Assembly (NCBI RefSeq): GCF_012927405.1
Contig: NZ_JABBGM010000003.1
Span: 372,001-436,000 of the forward strand
Direction: 5' to 3'
From: Novosphingobium olei
GTDB lineage: Bacteria; Pseudomonadota; Alphaproteobacteria; Sphingomonadales; Sphingomonadaceae
DNA: 64,000 nt
Shown here: positions 43,434 through 51,627 of the stretch, one piece after another
Layout: each line of letters opens with the position of its first letter
How positions within the stretch are numbered: position 1 is the first letter of the stretch
Notes under the pieces: generated by a model
What the model was told of the DNA's origin: nothing
Databases searched by the model: none
The model's input: the letters and a program-made list of their open reading frames with translations, nothing else
Translations under genes and position numbers: made by a program

Positions 43434-45385
43434 GCCAACCCGGTAATTGCGCGGTGGAGGTCCCTCAGCCAGGCTTCGCCCTCGACCACTTGCATCGTGG
43501 TCCCGGCCACTTCCTCGCGCACGGGCGGCTGGCTTGCTCCGCCCAGATGATGCGCGAGGAAGGCCTCGGCCACGGTCTTGAAGGCGATGTCGTTGGCCGG
43601 GCGGGCAAAGCCATGACCTTCATCGGGGAACAGCAGATAGTTCCCCGGAATGCCATTGGCCTGCATCGCCGCGGCCATCTGATCGGCTTCCTGCTTGAGC
43701 ACGCGCGGATCGTTGGCCCCTTGCGCGATCAGCAGCGGGCGGCGGATCTTCGCGGCATGGTGGATGGGCGAGCGCGCGATCAGCTGAGCGCGGCCTGCTT
43801 CCGTGCGGGGGTCGCCGATATTGGCATAAAGATGCAGCCGCGCGTCTTCCCAGTAGGGCGGGATTTCGTCGATCAGCGTCTGCAGGTTGGCCGGGCCGAC
43901 AATGTCGATGCCGCACACGAACCGCTCGGGCCGCTGAGTGAGCGCGGAGAGCACGGCATAGCCGCCATAGCTCGCCCCCATGATCGCCATCCGCGCCGGA
44001 TCGATGAAGCCGCGCCCAATGGCCCATTCGAGCGCATCTTCCAGATCATCGTCCATCCGTGCGCCCCATTCGTTGGCCCCGGCGCGCATGAACGCCTTGC
44101 CGAGGCCCGTCGAGCTGCGGAAATTGACCTGCAGCACGGCATAGCCGCGATTGGCCAGCCACTGTGCTTCGGGGTTGTAGCCGAAACCGTCGCGGTCCCA
44201 GGGGCCGCCATGGACCAGCAGGACGGCGGGAAGCGGCGCGGCCACCCCTTGCTCAAGCGACCCGGCACCGGCGGGCAAGGTCAGGTAGCTGACGAGGTTC
44301 AGCCCGTCACGGCTGGGGATCACCACCGGTGCCATCGGGGCGAGCGCCTTGCCGGTCAGTTCGGGGCGCACTTCATAGAGCTGGCGCACCGTCATTTCCT
44401 GCCGGTCGAGCAGCCAGCTCGATCCGGCCAGAAGATCGCTGCTCGCGCCGATGGTCCAGTAACGGTCATCGTCGGTGCGGCTGGTGATCGTCCAGTTGCC
44501 GAGCCCCGCACGGTCGAGCAGGTCGATGGTCGGGCGGATCACCTCGTCCAGCACGTGCCGCTCGGTCAGCGCATAGGTCACAGTAAAGGCCAGCGGATGC
44601 CAGGTTTCGAGATCGGCAATCGTCCCGCTGATATCGGCGCGATCATCGCTGGCGATCAGGCGCGGCGTCTTGCTGGCGAGATCGAGCGCATAAAGCGCCG
44701 CCGTGTCGCGGCCTCGGCTGTCATAATAAAACAGCGTCTCGCCCGCCGCATCGAGGCCCGAGGGCCCGGACGTGCGCGCATCCTCTTCGGGAAACACCAT
44801 CAGCGGTTCCCACGCCTCGCCGCTGCGCGCCAGCACTGCCGAGCCGCCGTCCGGCTGCATGGCGACTGCGAAACGGGGCACGAACTGCTCGTCAGTGAGG
44901 AAATGGGCAAAGCCGGGGTTTTCGATCACCAGCGTGGTCGCGCCCGACGCGAGATCGATCAGATGGAGATCGGCATAGCGCGGATCACGGGCATTGGCAC
45001 TTACCAGCACTTCGCCCGGGCGCTTGCGGCTGAGCCCGGCAATGCTGCATTGCGCACCGGGCCAGGGCGTAAGGTCGCGCGATTCTCCGGTCGAGATATC
45101 GGCGGCGAAAACGTGCCAGTTTTCATCGCCATGGCTGTCCTGACCATAGAGCACGGTGCGGCCATCGCGGGCGAAGGAAAAACCCGTGATGCCGCGCCCC
45201 GTGTCGCGCGTCACGGGCCGGGCATCGGCGATGGCGGCAAAAGGTGCGACCCAGATATTTGCGACGCCATCGATCGGTGCGATCCAGCCGAACCACCGTC
45301 CGCAGGGGCTGATCTGCAGGCCAAAGCGCGCCGGGTAGCCGAACAGGCTGGCGCGCGGGATCAGGCTTTCGGGCGTGCCGCGCAT
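43430..45385 (-). CDS. S9-family serine peptidase (acylaminoacyl-peptidase / prolyl oligopeptidase type), cytoplasmic
   Basis: A 651-residue S9 peptidase. I chose the ATG at 45385 ([16 protein letters not shown]), which overlaps the stop of the preceding gene; 21 extra upstream residues are not family-like. An N-terminal beta-propeller (residues about 20-340) is followed by the hydrolase domain, with Ser472 in GASYGG, Asp559 in 'QGANDPRV' and His591 in 'DEGHGF'. '[17 protein letters not shown]' supplies the oxyanion region. No signal peptide is present, so it acts in the cytosol on imported oligopeptides. Overlaps on both sides show tight operon membership between an unknown protein and the cysteine desulfhydrase. 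Confidence 0.93.
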   Translation of the reverse strand: MRGTPESLIPRASLFGYPARFGLQISPCGRWFGWIAPIDGVANIWVAPFAAIADARPVTRDTGRGITGFSFARDGRTVLYGQDSHGDENWHVFAADISTGESRDLTPWPGAQCSIAGLSRKRPGEVLVSANARDPRYADLHLIDLASGATTLVIENPGFAHFLTDEQFVPRFAVAMQPDGGSAVLARSGEAWEPLMVFPEEDARTSGPSGLDAAGETLFYYDSRGRDTAALYALDLASKTPRLIASDDRADISGTIADLETWHPLAFTVTYALTERHVLDEVIRPTIDLLDRAGLGNWTITSRTDDDRYWTIGASSDLLAGSSWLLDRQEMTVRQLYEVRPELTGKALAPMAPVVIPSRDGLNLVSYLTLPAGAGSLEQGVAAPLPAVLLVHGGPWDRDGFGYNPEAQWLANRGYAVLQVNFRSSTGLGKAFMRAGANEWGARMDDDLEDALEWAIGRGFIDPARMAIMGASYGGYAVLSALTQRPERFVCGIDIVGPANLQTLIDEIPPYWEDARLHLYANIGDPRTEAGRAQLIARSPIHHAAKIRRPLLIAQGANDPRVLKQEADQMAAAMQANGIPGNYLLFPDEGHGFARPANDIAFKTVAEAFLAHHLGGASQPPVREEVAGTTMQVVEGEAWLRDLHRAITGLA

Positions 45386-46242
45386 CAGAAGTGCTCCATC
45401 AGCGCGACAAGCCGGTCCGCCCAGACCTGCGTGGTGGCGGCATAGCACCGGCTCTGCAATTCGATCTGCTCGCGGAATCGGGCCTCAAGCGCCGGCTCGC
45501 GCGCGCTGAGGATCGCCGGATAGTTGGGCTGGGCTTCGCCCCGCGCCATGGCTTCGGCTTCGATGGCGTGCAGCGTATCGTCGACTTTCCGCTGGTCGGC
45601 CGCCGTCCAGCCGGATTGGCGGACGGCGAGGCTGGCGACGAGGCCGATCACGATGCCAAGCCCTTCGGACAGGACGCTGCGCGAGCGCGCGAGCGGCCAA
45701 GCGGTGCGTTCGATGAAATCGAGCGCGCCCATCACCGGGCCTGTGCGCTGCTCGGCCAATTGCATCGCGTCGCCGCGAAGCGCACTCCACACCGCGCGGG
45801 GCACGTCCTGCCCGGCTGCTGCATCGCCGTGCGCCGCGCGTGAACGGGCCAGCAGCGCGGCTGCCTCGGCATCATCGCCCGCCGCAGCGGTCATCGCCGG
45901 GTCATCATGCATGGCGACGAGAATTTGCGCCGCAGCCCGGTCGAGCGCCGCACCGGGGCGGACTGCCGAGAAGAACCGCATAAGAAAAGTATCGCGCTGT
46001 TCCGGTGCGTTGGACAGGTAAAGCGCGACGAGATCGACCAGCCCGCCGATGGCCGCAGGGAAGCCGGTGAAGGCTTCGAAGCTGCGTAAGTCCGCATCCT
46101 GCGCGACCACCGCAGCCGGGCTCCCCTTGGGCGCATTCCAGATGCCGGTATCAAAGAGAACCCGGCCCGCTGCCAAGGCCTCCTCGAGCCGGGCCAGCAC
46201 GGCGGCCTTGCGTTCCGGTGCCGCCAGATAGGCTTCGCTCAT
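45385..46242 (-). CDS. Unknown alpha-helical protein in the peptidase/transporter operon
   Basis: A 285-residue, Ala-rich, mostly helical protein from ATG 46242, overlapping the thioredoxin stop by four bases and sharing a base with the S9 start. I do not recognise a family. Visible features are 'AGRVLFDTGIWNAPKGSPAAVVAQDADLRSFEAFTGFPAAIGGLVDLVALYL', a middle segment with 'AMHDDPAMTAA', and a possible membrane-associated stretch 'LSEGLGIVIGLVASLAVRQSGW'. The C-terminus carries one cysteine (QSRCYAATTQVW). There is no signal peptide. Its invariable coupling to neighbours argues for a shared pathway role. Confidence 0.75.
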   Translation of the reverse strand: MSEAYLAAPERKAAVLARLEEALAAGRVLFDTGIWNAPKGSPAAVVAQDADLRSFEAFTGFPAAIGGLVDLVALYLSNAPEQRDTFLMRFFSAVRPGAALDRAAAQILVAMHDDPAMTAAAGDDAEAAALLARSRAAHGDAAAGQDVPRAVWSALRGDAMQLAEQRTGPVMGALDFIERTAWPLARSRSVLSEGLGIVIGLVASLAVRQSGWTAADQRKVDDTLHAIEAEAMARGEAQPNYPAILSAREPALEARFREQIELQSRCYAATTQVWADRLVALMEHF

Positions 46243-46568
46243 GCCAGATGGCCTTCGACAAACGCGGTCAGCCGCGCGCGCGATTGCGCGCCCAGCAGAC
46301 GGGCCTTTTCCTCGCCGCCCTGCATCACCATGAGCAGCGGAATCGACTGCACGCCAAAGCGCGTTGCGGTTTCCGGATTGGCGACGATATCGACTTTCAC
46401 CACGCGCAGTTCGTCGGCAAAGTCTTCGGCGAGATCGGCCAGCGTTGGCGCCAGCGCTTTGCACGGCCCGCACCAGTCGGCCCAGAAATCGAGCAGGACC
46501 GGCCGGTCGTCCGCCGTCAGCACGGCATCGAAATCGGCGTCGGTGGCATTAGTGATGAGAGTGCTCAT
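46239..46568 (-). CDS. Thioredoxin
   Basis: A 109-residue thioredoxin with the active site WCGPC (Cys33, Cys36) in 'LLDFWADWCGPCKALAPTL', the cis-Pro loop 'QSIPLLMVMQGGEE' and normal length. No signal peptide is visible, so it is cytosolic and would reduce disulfides with thioredoxin reductase. It is coupled to the unknown protein downstream by an ATGA overlap and lies 35 bases after the ABC transporter gene. This is unlikely to be the housekeeping trxA, which in alphaproteobacteria usually sits elsewhere; a dedicated role in the operon is inference. Confidence 0.93.
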   Translation of the reverse strand: MSTLITNATDADFDAVLTADDRPVLLDFWADWCGPCKALAPTLADLAEDFADELRVVKVDIVANPETATRFGVQSIPLLMVMQGGEEKARLLGAQSRARLTAFVEGHLA

Positions 46569-46603
46569 GGGGCTCCTTCCCGTGATCGGGTGGGGTAACA
46601 GTT

Positions 46604-48355
46604 TCAGGGCCGCAGCGAAGCGCGGCGGGCAATGCCGTCCGCAATATGCAGCAGGTGGGTGTGGTGGATTTCCAGCGCGTCATCGTGGACCACGCTGATC
46701 AGGGTTAGGCCCGGCAGCGCTTGCAGCACGGCGGAATAGGCCAGCGCCGCATTGCCCGCATCGAGCGCGCTGGTCGCCTCGTCCATCACGAGCATGTCCG
46801 GGCGGTGCAGAAGCACCCGGATGAAGGCAAGCCGCTGCTGTTCGCCGGGGGAGAGCACGTCGGTCCAGGGGGCCACCTCGTCCAGCCGCGCTTCGAGATG
46901 GGCAAGGTTGAAGCGGGCGAGCGCGGCGGCGAGGTCCGCTGCAGCAAAGGCATCGGCGGAGGCCGGAAAGGCCAGCGCGGCGCGCAAGGGTCCGATGGGG
47001 AAATAGGCCCGCTGCGGCAGAAACATCATGCGTTCCTGCGGCAGGTGCGCGAGGTGCCCGCTTGCCTCGGGCCAGAGCCCGGCGATGACGCGCAGCAGCG
47101 TGCTCTTGCCCGCGCCGGAGGGGCCGCGCACGACCCAGCGTTCGCCGATCTCCACCTGCCAGTCCGGCACTGTGACAAGCAGCGGGCCCGAAGGCAGCCG
47201 CACCGCCAGATCGCGGGCATGGAGGGCGGGTTCATGGCATTCGCCGATTTCCAAATCCGCCGCCGCATCGGCAGGCGGCAGGGCAAGCGCCGCATCGAAG
47301 GCGCGCAGACGGCGGATGATCGCGATCTGGGTGGCGATGCTGCCATAGGATTGCATGAACCAGCTCAGCGCCACGCTCATCTGGTTGAAGGCATTGCGGC
47401 CCTGCATCACATCGCCGATCGTCATCCGCCCGGCGAAATAGCGCGGCAGCATGAGCAGGATCGGCGTCATCGGAGTGAGCTGGCTGATTAGGCCCTGCAC
47501 TACGCCAAGGTTGGTGGTGGCGAGGATCAGCCCGTGCATGTTGCGGCGCAGGGCGCTAAAACGTGCCGCCAGATTGCCCAGTTCCACCGGCTCGGCGCGG
47601 CTAAATGCGATCTGTTCGGCATTGCGGCGAACATGGATCAGCTCGAACCGGTAGTCCGCCTCGAAATGTTGCTGGCGCATCGTGCGCGCCACGATGGGCC
47701 GGCCAACAAACACCACCAGCACCGACGTTCCCACGGCATAGACAAAGCCCCAGATCACCATATCACCGGGGAGCACCAGAGCATGGCCCAGCACGGTGAT
47801 GGTTAGCGGCGCGGAGAGGGACAGGAGCAGACCGGTGAACTGCACTAGGCTGACCACCGCGAAGGTGAAGCCGGTGACCAGCCCCAGAATGCCGCGCGAC
47901 AGAAGATCGAGATCTTCGGCAATGCGCTGGTCGGGGTTGTCGAGGGTGCCGCTGCGCTCGATCCGGTAGTATCGGCGCCAGGCCATCCAGCGCGCGGTAT
48001 AGTCCGCATTCAGCCAGGCCCGCCAGCGCAGCGCCAGCGTGGCGGAAAGATAGCTGGTGGCAAACCCGACCGCGGCAAAGGCCCCGACGATCCCCGCAAA
48101 GCGGAGTAGGCTTGCGGCCAGATCGCCCTGCCGGGTCTGCAGCATGTCGAAGAAGGTCTTTTCCCATTCGGCCATCCAAAGCCCCAGCGTGGCCGTGCCG
48201 AACTGCAGGCCGAGCAGTACGGCCAGCATCGCCCAGGCCACCGGTGCCTCGCGGCCTGACCAGAAGCCGCCGAGCAGGCGGAGCGCATGGTTCCACCTGC
48301 GGGTTGCGGCGACCGGCGCTGGCCCTTCAGGCAACGGGGAAGCGGAAGCATTCAA
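46604..48355 (-). CDS. SbmA/BacA-like ABC transporter (fused membrane and ATPase domains)
   Basis: A 583-residue half-transporter. Residues about 25-330 form an ABC_membrane_2 domain with six helices and the family segment 'LWMAEWEKTFFDMLQTRQGDLAASLLRFAGIVG', then 'YYRIERSGTLDNPDQRIAEDL', a hallmark of SbmA/BacA/YddA/ABCD proteins. The ATPase domain has Walker A 'GPSGAGKSTLL', signature 'LSPGEQQRLAF' and Walker B 'LVMDEAT'. SbmA/BacA import peptides and modified peptides across the inner membrane, though those proteins lack the ATPase; YddA- and Rv1819c-type fused members carry it. It lies 23 bases after the siderophore-type TonB receptor, which suggests a paired uptake route. Confidence 0.92.
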   Translation of the reverse strand: MNASASPLPEGPAPVAATRRWNHALRLLGGFWSGREAPVAWAMLAVLLGLQFGTATLGLWMAEWEKTFFDMLQTRQGDLAASLLRFAGIVGAFAAVGFATSYLSATLALRWRAWLNADYTARWMAWRRYYRIERSGTLDNPDQRIAEDLDLLSRGILGLVTGFTFAVVSLVQFTGLLLSLSAPLTITVLGHALVLPGDMVIWGFVYAVGTSVLVVFVGRPIVARTMRQQHFEADYRFELIHVRRNAEQIAFSRAEPVELGNLAARFSALRRNMHGLILATTNLGVVQGLISQLTPMTPILLMLPRYFAGRMTIGDVMQGRNAFNQMSVALSWFMQSYGSIATQIAIIRRLRAFDAALALPPADAAADLEIGECHEPALHARDLAVRLPSGPLLVTVPDWQVEIGERWVVRGPSGAGKSTLLRVIAGLWPEASGHLAHLPQERMMFLPQRAYFPIGPLRAALAFPASADAFAAADLAAALARFNLAHLEARLDEVAPWTDVLSPGEQQRLAFIRVLLHRPDMLVMDEATSALDAGNAALAYSAVLQALPGLTLISVVHDDALEIHHTHLLHIADGIARRASLRP

Positions 48356-48378
48356 GGAAGTTGGTCCTCTTCAAGCGA

Positions 48379-50556
48379 TCAGAAGAAGCTGTAAGTCGCG
48401 GTGAGCGTAAACGTGCGCGGCGCTCCAAGCGGGATATAGTCGACCAATGGCGCCAGATTGTAGAGCTTGCGGTCGAACAGGTTCTTCACGCCGAGGTTCA
48501 GCTTAAGATCGCCGAGCTTGTAGTGGATATTGGCATCCACCGAGGTCTGCGCGCCGAGGAAGACCGGCGCACGGTTGTTGAAGGTTCCGGTGATCTCGAA
48601 CGTGACCGGATCGAAGATCGGGTACGCGCTGCCCACGGTCCCCGCAATGCTACGCGAAAAGCCATAGACCCCGACCGACGCGCCAAGCGACTTGAGCGGC
48701 CCCTTCTGGATTTCGTACGCGGTGAAGAAGCTGTAGCGCGTCTTCGGCTGGGCGATGACAAAATCGCTGCGTTCGAACGGGTTGGGATTGGTATACTTGT
48801 AGCTGGCCTGGCTGAAGGTGGCGGCAATGGTCCAGCCGGGCAGGATCTGGCCGTTGACGTCCGCTTCGAAGCCTTCAGCGACCAGCCCGTCGATCACCTG
48901 ATAGAACGGCGGGGCAAGCGAGCCATTGACGATGCTGTTCTGCTTGTTGCGGTAGTAGGACGCAACGATGGCCAGCTTGCGGCCGAACAGGTCGAGCTTG
49001 ATCCCGCCTTCAATGTTGCGCGTGCGCTGCGGCTTGGGGATGAAGCCATCGTATTGGGCGAAATTGGGCGCATAGCCGCTGAGGAAATTGCCATAGACCG
49101 AAAGGCCGCCGACCACATCGACCACGGCGCCCGCGCTCACCGTATTGGCGGTCTGCCGCTCGTCGTTGACCGAGGAAAACTGCAGCGACGCCGCATTGAG
49201 GTGATAGCGGTTGCGACGATAGCCGGCGTAGATGTGAAACCGGTTAAACTCGATCAGATCCTGTGCATAGAGGCCGTTCTGCACAATGGTGGCAATGTTG
49301 CTGGGCGTTCCGGCTTGTTCGGGCAGGGGTAGTCCGGCAAGGCCGGCGGCGCGATCGGTGAACGGGCCGTAGAACGCACTGGCGCCGGTCAGCGTCAGCG
49401 AACGATCGCGCGAGTAGTTGTAGCCTGCCGTCAGGGCATGGGAAAACGGGCCGGTCTTGAAATTGAACCGGGCATAGGCATCCAGCGCATCATTGCGGCC
49501 CTGGCTGCCCTGCGAGAGCGGCGAATAATAGACCCCTGATGGATCGGTGAACAGCGGCTGCAGCAGGCGGATATTGACCCGGCGATTGCCATGTTCGCCG
49601 CGCGCCACCAGTGTCAGCCACGAAGCGGCCTTGTGCTCGGCATTAAAATAATAGCGCTCTGAACTGGAGCCGATGCCTTGCCCGCGCGGGCCGAGCGGAT
49701 TGCCTGGATTGGCAGCGATCTGGCCGAAACCGGGTGCCTTGGGATCGACGATCTGCGTATCGACGACATAGGTGTAAGGCGTCAGCGGGGTGAAGTTTTC
49801 GGCAATGCTTGCGCCGAGGATGATGTCGGACTTCGCATCCTTGAACCGCAGGGCCGGCGCAAAAAAGTGCTCGTTCCGCCCGGCATAGCCACCATAGTTG
49901 CGATCCGCATCGAGCCACCGGCCCACGATCCGGGCGCTGAGCTTCTTGTCCGCCGTGAGCGCGTTGGAGGCGTCCACACCAATTGCCCAGGTATCGAAGC
50001 TGCCGTATTCTCCGTTCACGTCGAGGATGGGGTCGGCGCTTGGCCGCTTGGTCACGAGGTTGACGGTGCCGCCAAGGCTGTCCGCACCTGAAAGGATGGC
50101 AGAAGGCCCTTTGAGCACCTCGATGCGCTCAAGATTGTCTACCGGTTGCAGCGCGGTCAGCGAGCCGGAGAGGCCGTTGCTCAGTCCGGTGGCACCGAAG
50201 CCGCGCACCGAAATGCTGGGTACGCCCTGCACATTGCCGAAGCTCGCCGTGGTGCCGCTGACATTGCGCAGCGCCTCGGTGACCGACTGAACCTGCTGTT
50301 CCTTGAGCAGCGCGCTGGTGACGACAGTGGTCGACTGGGGCAGCGTGCGCAGACCCTTGCCGGTGCGATCCGATGAAGCCGCCTTGTCGACCTTGAGGTT
50401 GATCTCGGCCTCGTCGCGCTTGGCTGTCACAACGATCTGGGCGTCCGGAGCAGCGGTTTCCTCCGCCTGCGCGACCGACGGCAGAATGGCACCGCCCGCG
50501 ATCATTCCCAGCGCCGAGGCCCCCCGCACAAGCTCAACAAGACGCAATTTCCCCAT
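48379..50556 (-). CDS. TonB-dependent siderophore-type receptor
   Basis: A 725-residue receptor with a signal peptide (residues 1-31, ending in AQA). The TonB box-like 'AQIVVTAKRDEAE' is at about 39-51. The plug of the TonB-siderophor family has 'LPQSTTVVTSALLKEQQVQSVTEALRNVSG', 'SISVRGFGATG' and 'LERIEVLKGPSAILSGADSLGGTVNLVTKRP'. The barrel ends in TATYSFF. Although it follows FecI and FecR genes, it lacks the N-terminal STN signalling domain that FecA-type receptors use to contact FecR. It probably imports an iron complex or a peptide-like compound; the downstream transporter and peptidases favour a peptide-containing ligand. Confidence 0.93.
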   Translation of the reverse strand: MGKLRLVELVRGASALGMIAGGAILPSVAQAEETAAPDAQIVVTAKRDEAEINLKVDKAASSDRTGKGLRTLPQSTTVVTSALLKEQQVQSVTEALRNVSGTTASFGNVQGVPSISVRGFGATGLSNGLSGSLTALQPVDNLERIEVLKGPSAILSGADSLGGTVNLVTKRPSADPILDVNGEYGSFDTWAIGVDASNALTADKKLSARIVGRWLDADRNYGGYAGRNEHFFAPALRFKDAKSDIILGASIAENFTPLTPYTYVVDTQIVDPKAPGFGQIAANPGNPLGPRGQGIGSSSERYYFNAEHKAASWLTLVARGEHGNRRVNIRLLQPLFTDPSGVYYSPLSQGSQGRNDALDAYARFNFKTGPFSHALTAGYNYSRDRSLTLTGASAFYGPFTDRAAGLAGLPLPEQAGTPSNIATIVQNGLYAQDLIEFNRFHIYAGYRRNRYHLNAASLQFSSVNDERQTANTVSAGAVVDVVGGLSVYGNFLSGYAPNFAQYDGFIPKPQRTRNIEGGIKLDLFGRKLAIVASYYRNKQNSIVNGSLAPPFYQVIDGLVAEGFEADVNGQILPGWTIAATFSQASYKYTNPNPFERSDFVIAQPKTRYSFFTAYEIQKGPLKSLGASVGVYGFSRSIAGTVGSAYPIFDPVTFEITGTFNNRAPVFLGAQTSVDANIHYKLGDLKLNLGVKNLFDRKLYNLAPLVDYIPLGAPRTFTLTATYSFF

Positions 50557-50682
50557 CGTACCGCCCTTCCTGATCGGCCATGGCCGCTGTCAGCCACACC
50601 ACTTGATGACGGCATGACGCAGCGCGGCAGCAGATGCTCAGCAAGAAATTTGCAATAGTTGGAAGCCGCCTCGCGGCGGCGA

Positions 50683-51051
50683 TCATCCGGCCAGGCGCAG
50701 GAGCACCGCCGCGAGCCCGGCGACAGCGAGGCCGAGCGCAACCGCCCCGACGAGCCACGCCCGGCGCAGCGGCCGCCGAAACCGCCTCCAGCGTTGCTGG
50801 CTGGCCCGGCCATAGGCCTGCAGAGCCTCTGCCCGCAGTTCGGCGATTTCCGGCTGAAGGCCCTGGTTCTCTAGATCCCACCACGAGATCATCGCATTCT
50901 GGAACAGGCGCTGGTGCGACGGATCCTGCTCGAACCAGCGGATCAGTTCGACCTCGCCAGCCTCGTCCAGCCGCCCTTCGACATGCAGGATCATGAAATC
51001 CACCGCAATTTCGGCAGCCGTGCGGCTTTCCTGCGGTTTCAGCTGTGCCAT
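50683..51051 (-). CDS. Short FecR-like protein (cytoplasmic DUF4880 domain plus one membrane helix)
   Basis: A 122-residue protein. Residues 8-62 match the FecR N-terminal DUF4880 domain (SRTAAEIAVDFMILHVEGRLDEAGEVELIRWFEQDPSHQRLFQNAMISWWDLE). A basic linker follows, then a membrane helix at about 98-120 (AWLVGAVALGLAVAGLAAVLLRLAG), after which the protein ends. Full FecR proteins have about 200 more residues in the periplasm. The remaining part is the piece that binds the sigma factor. The 126 bases before the TonB receptor contain no leftover of a periplasmic domain, so I see no sign of recent truncation. It overlaps FecI by 13 bases. Confidence 0.85.
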   Translation of the reverse strand: MAQLKPQESRTAAEIAVDFMILHVEGRLDEAGEVELIRWFEQDPSHQRLFQNAMISWWDLENQGLQPEIAELRAEALQAYGRASQQRWRRFRRPLRRAWLVGAVALGLAVAGLAAVLLRLAG

Positions 51052-51575
51052 TGATTGTTTTCCTTCAGGGCGATGATAGCCCGCATGGCATTGGCAATGT
51101 GTTTCTCGACCGCGCTGACCGAAATGCCGAACGCATCGGCAATGTCGCGGCGCGGCATTCCCTCGAGGCGATAGAGCACGAAGATCACCCGGGTCCGCTC
51201 GGGCAAGGCCCGCAAGGCCCCGGCCACGTTAGCGAGGTTCTGCCGCCCCGCCAGAATGCGCTCCGGATCGCGCCGCTCCACATCCCAACGCTCGGAGTCC
51301 GCGAGAATGGCCTCACGATACGAAGCCCTGACCGCATCACGGCGCGCCCGGTCTCGCAGCAGATTGGCCGCAATCGTGAACACATAGGAATCGGGCCGTT
51401 CGATCTGCCCTTCAGGCAGATCGCAGACCCGCACGATCACTTCCTGCGCCAGTTCTTCAGCTTCGACTCCATTGCCGATCCGGCGGCGAAAGAAGGTACA
51501 AAGCGCACCGCGATAGCGGGCATCCAGTTCTTCCGTCCAGGAGCCGGGCAAAGAGGATGTTCGCTGCTGCATCAT
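51039..51575 (-). CDS. ECF sigma factor, FecI-like
   Basis: A 178-residue extracytoplasmic-function sigma factor. Region 2 is at about residues 15-85 ('RYRGALCTFFRRRIGNGVEAEELAQEVIVRVCDL … SYVFTIAANLLRDRARRDAV') and region 4 at about 118-170 ('LPERTRVIFVLYRLEGMPRRDIADAFGISVSAVEKHIANAMRAI'). This is the FecI (iron-transport) group. It is overlapped by the short FecR gene and followed by the TonB receptor operon, which it very likely controls; I cannot identify its promoter motif by eye. It starts 52 bases after the M3 peptidase gene. Confidence 0.93.
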   Translation of the reverse strand: MMQQRTSSLPGSWTEELDARYRGALCTFFRRRIGNGVEAEELAQEVIVRVCDLPEGQIERPDSYVFTIAANLLRDRARRDAVRASYREAILADSERWDVERRDPERILAGRQNLANVAGALRALPERTRVIFVLYRLEGMPRRDIADAFGISVSAVEKHIANAMRAIIALKENNQWHS

Positions 51576-51627
51576 ATCTCTAGGACGCGGAGCGGAGCCG
51601 GATGCTCAGCCTGCCGCAACCGATTTC

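Noticed and set aside
43403..45445. 680-residue plus-strand open frame
   Set aside because: It lies opposite the S9 peptidase gene, whose third positions are G/C; the catalytic triad is on the minus strand and the plus frame has no motif.
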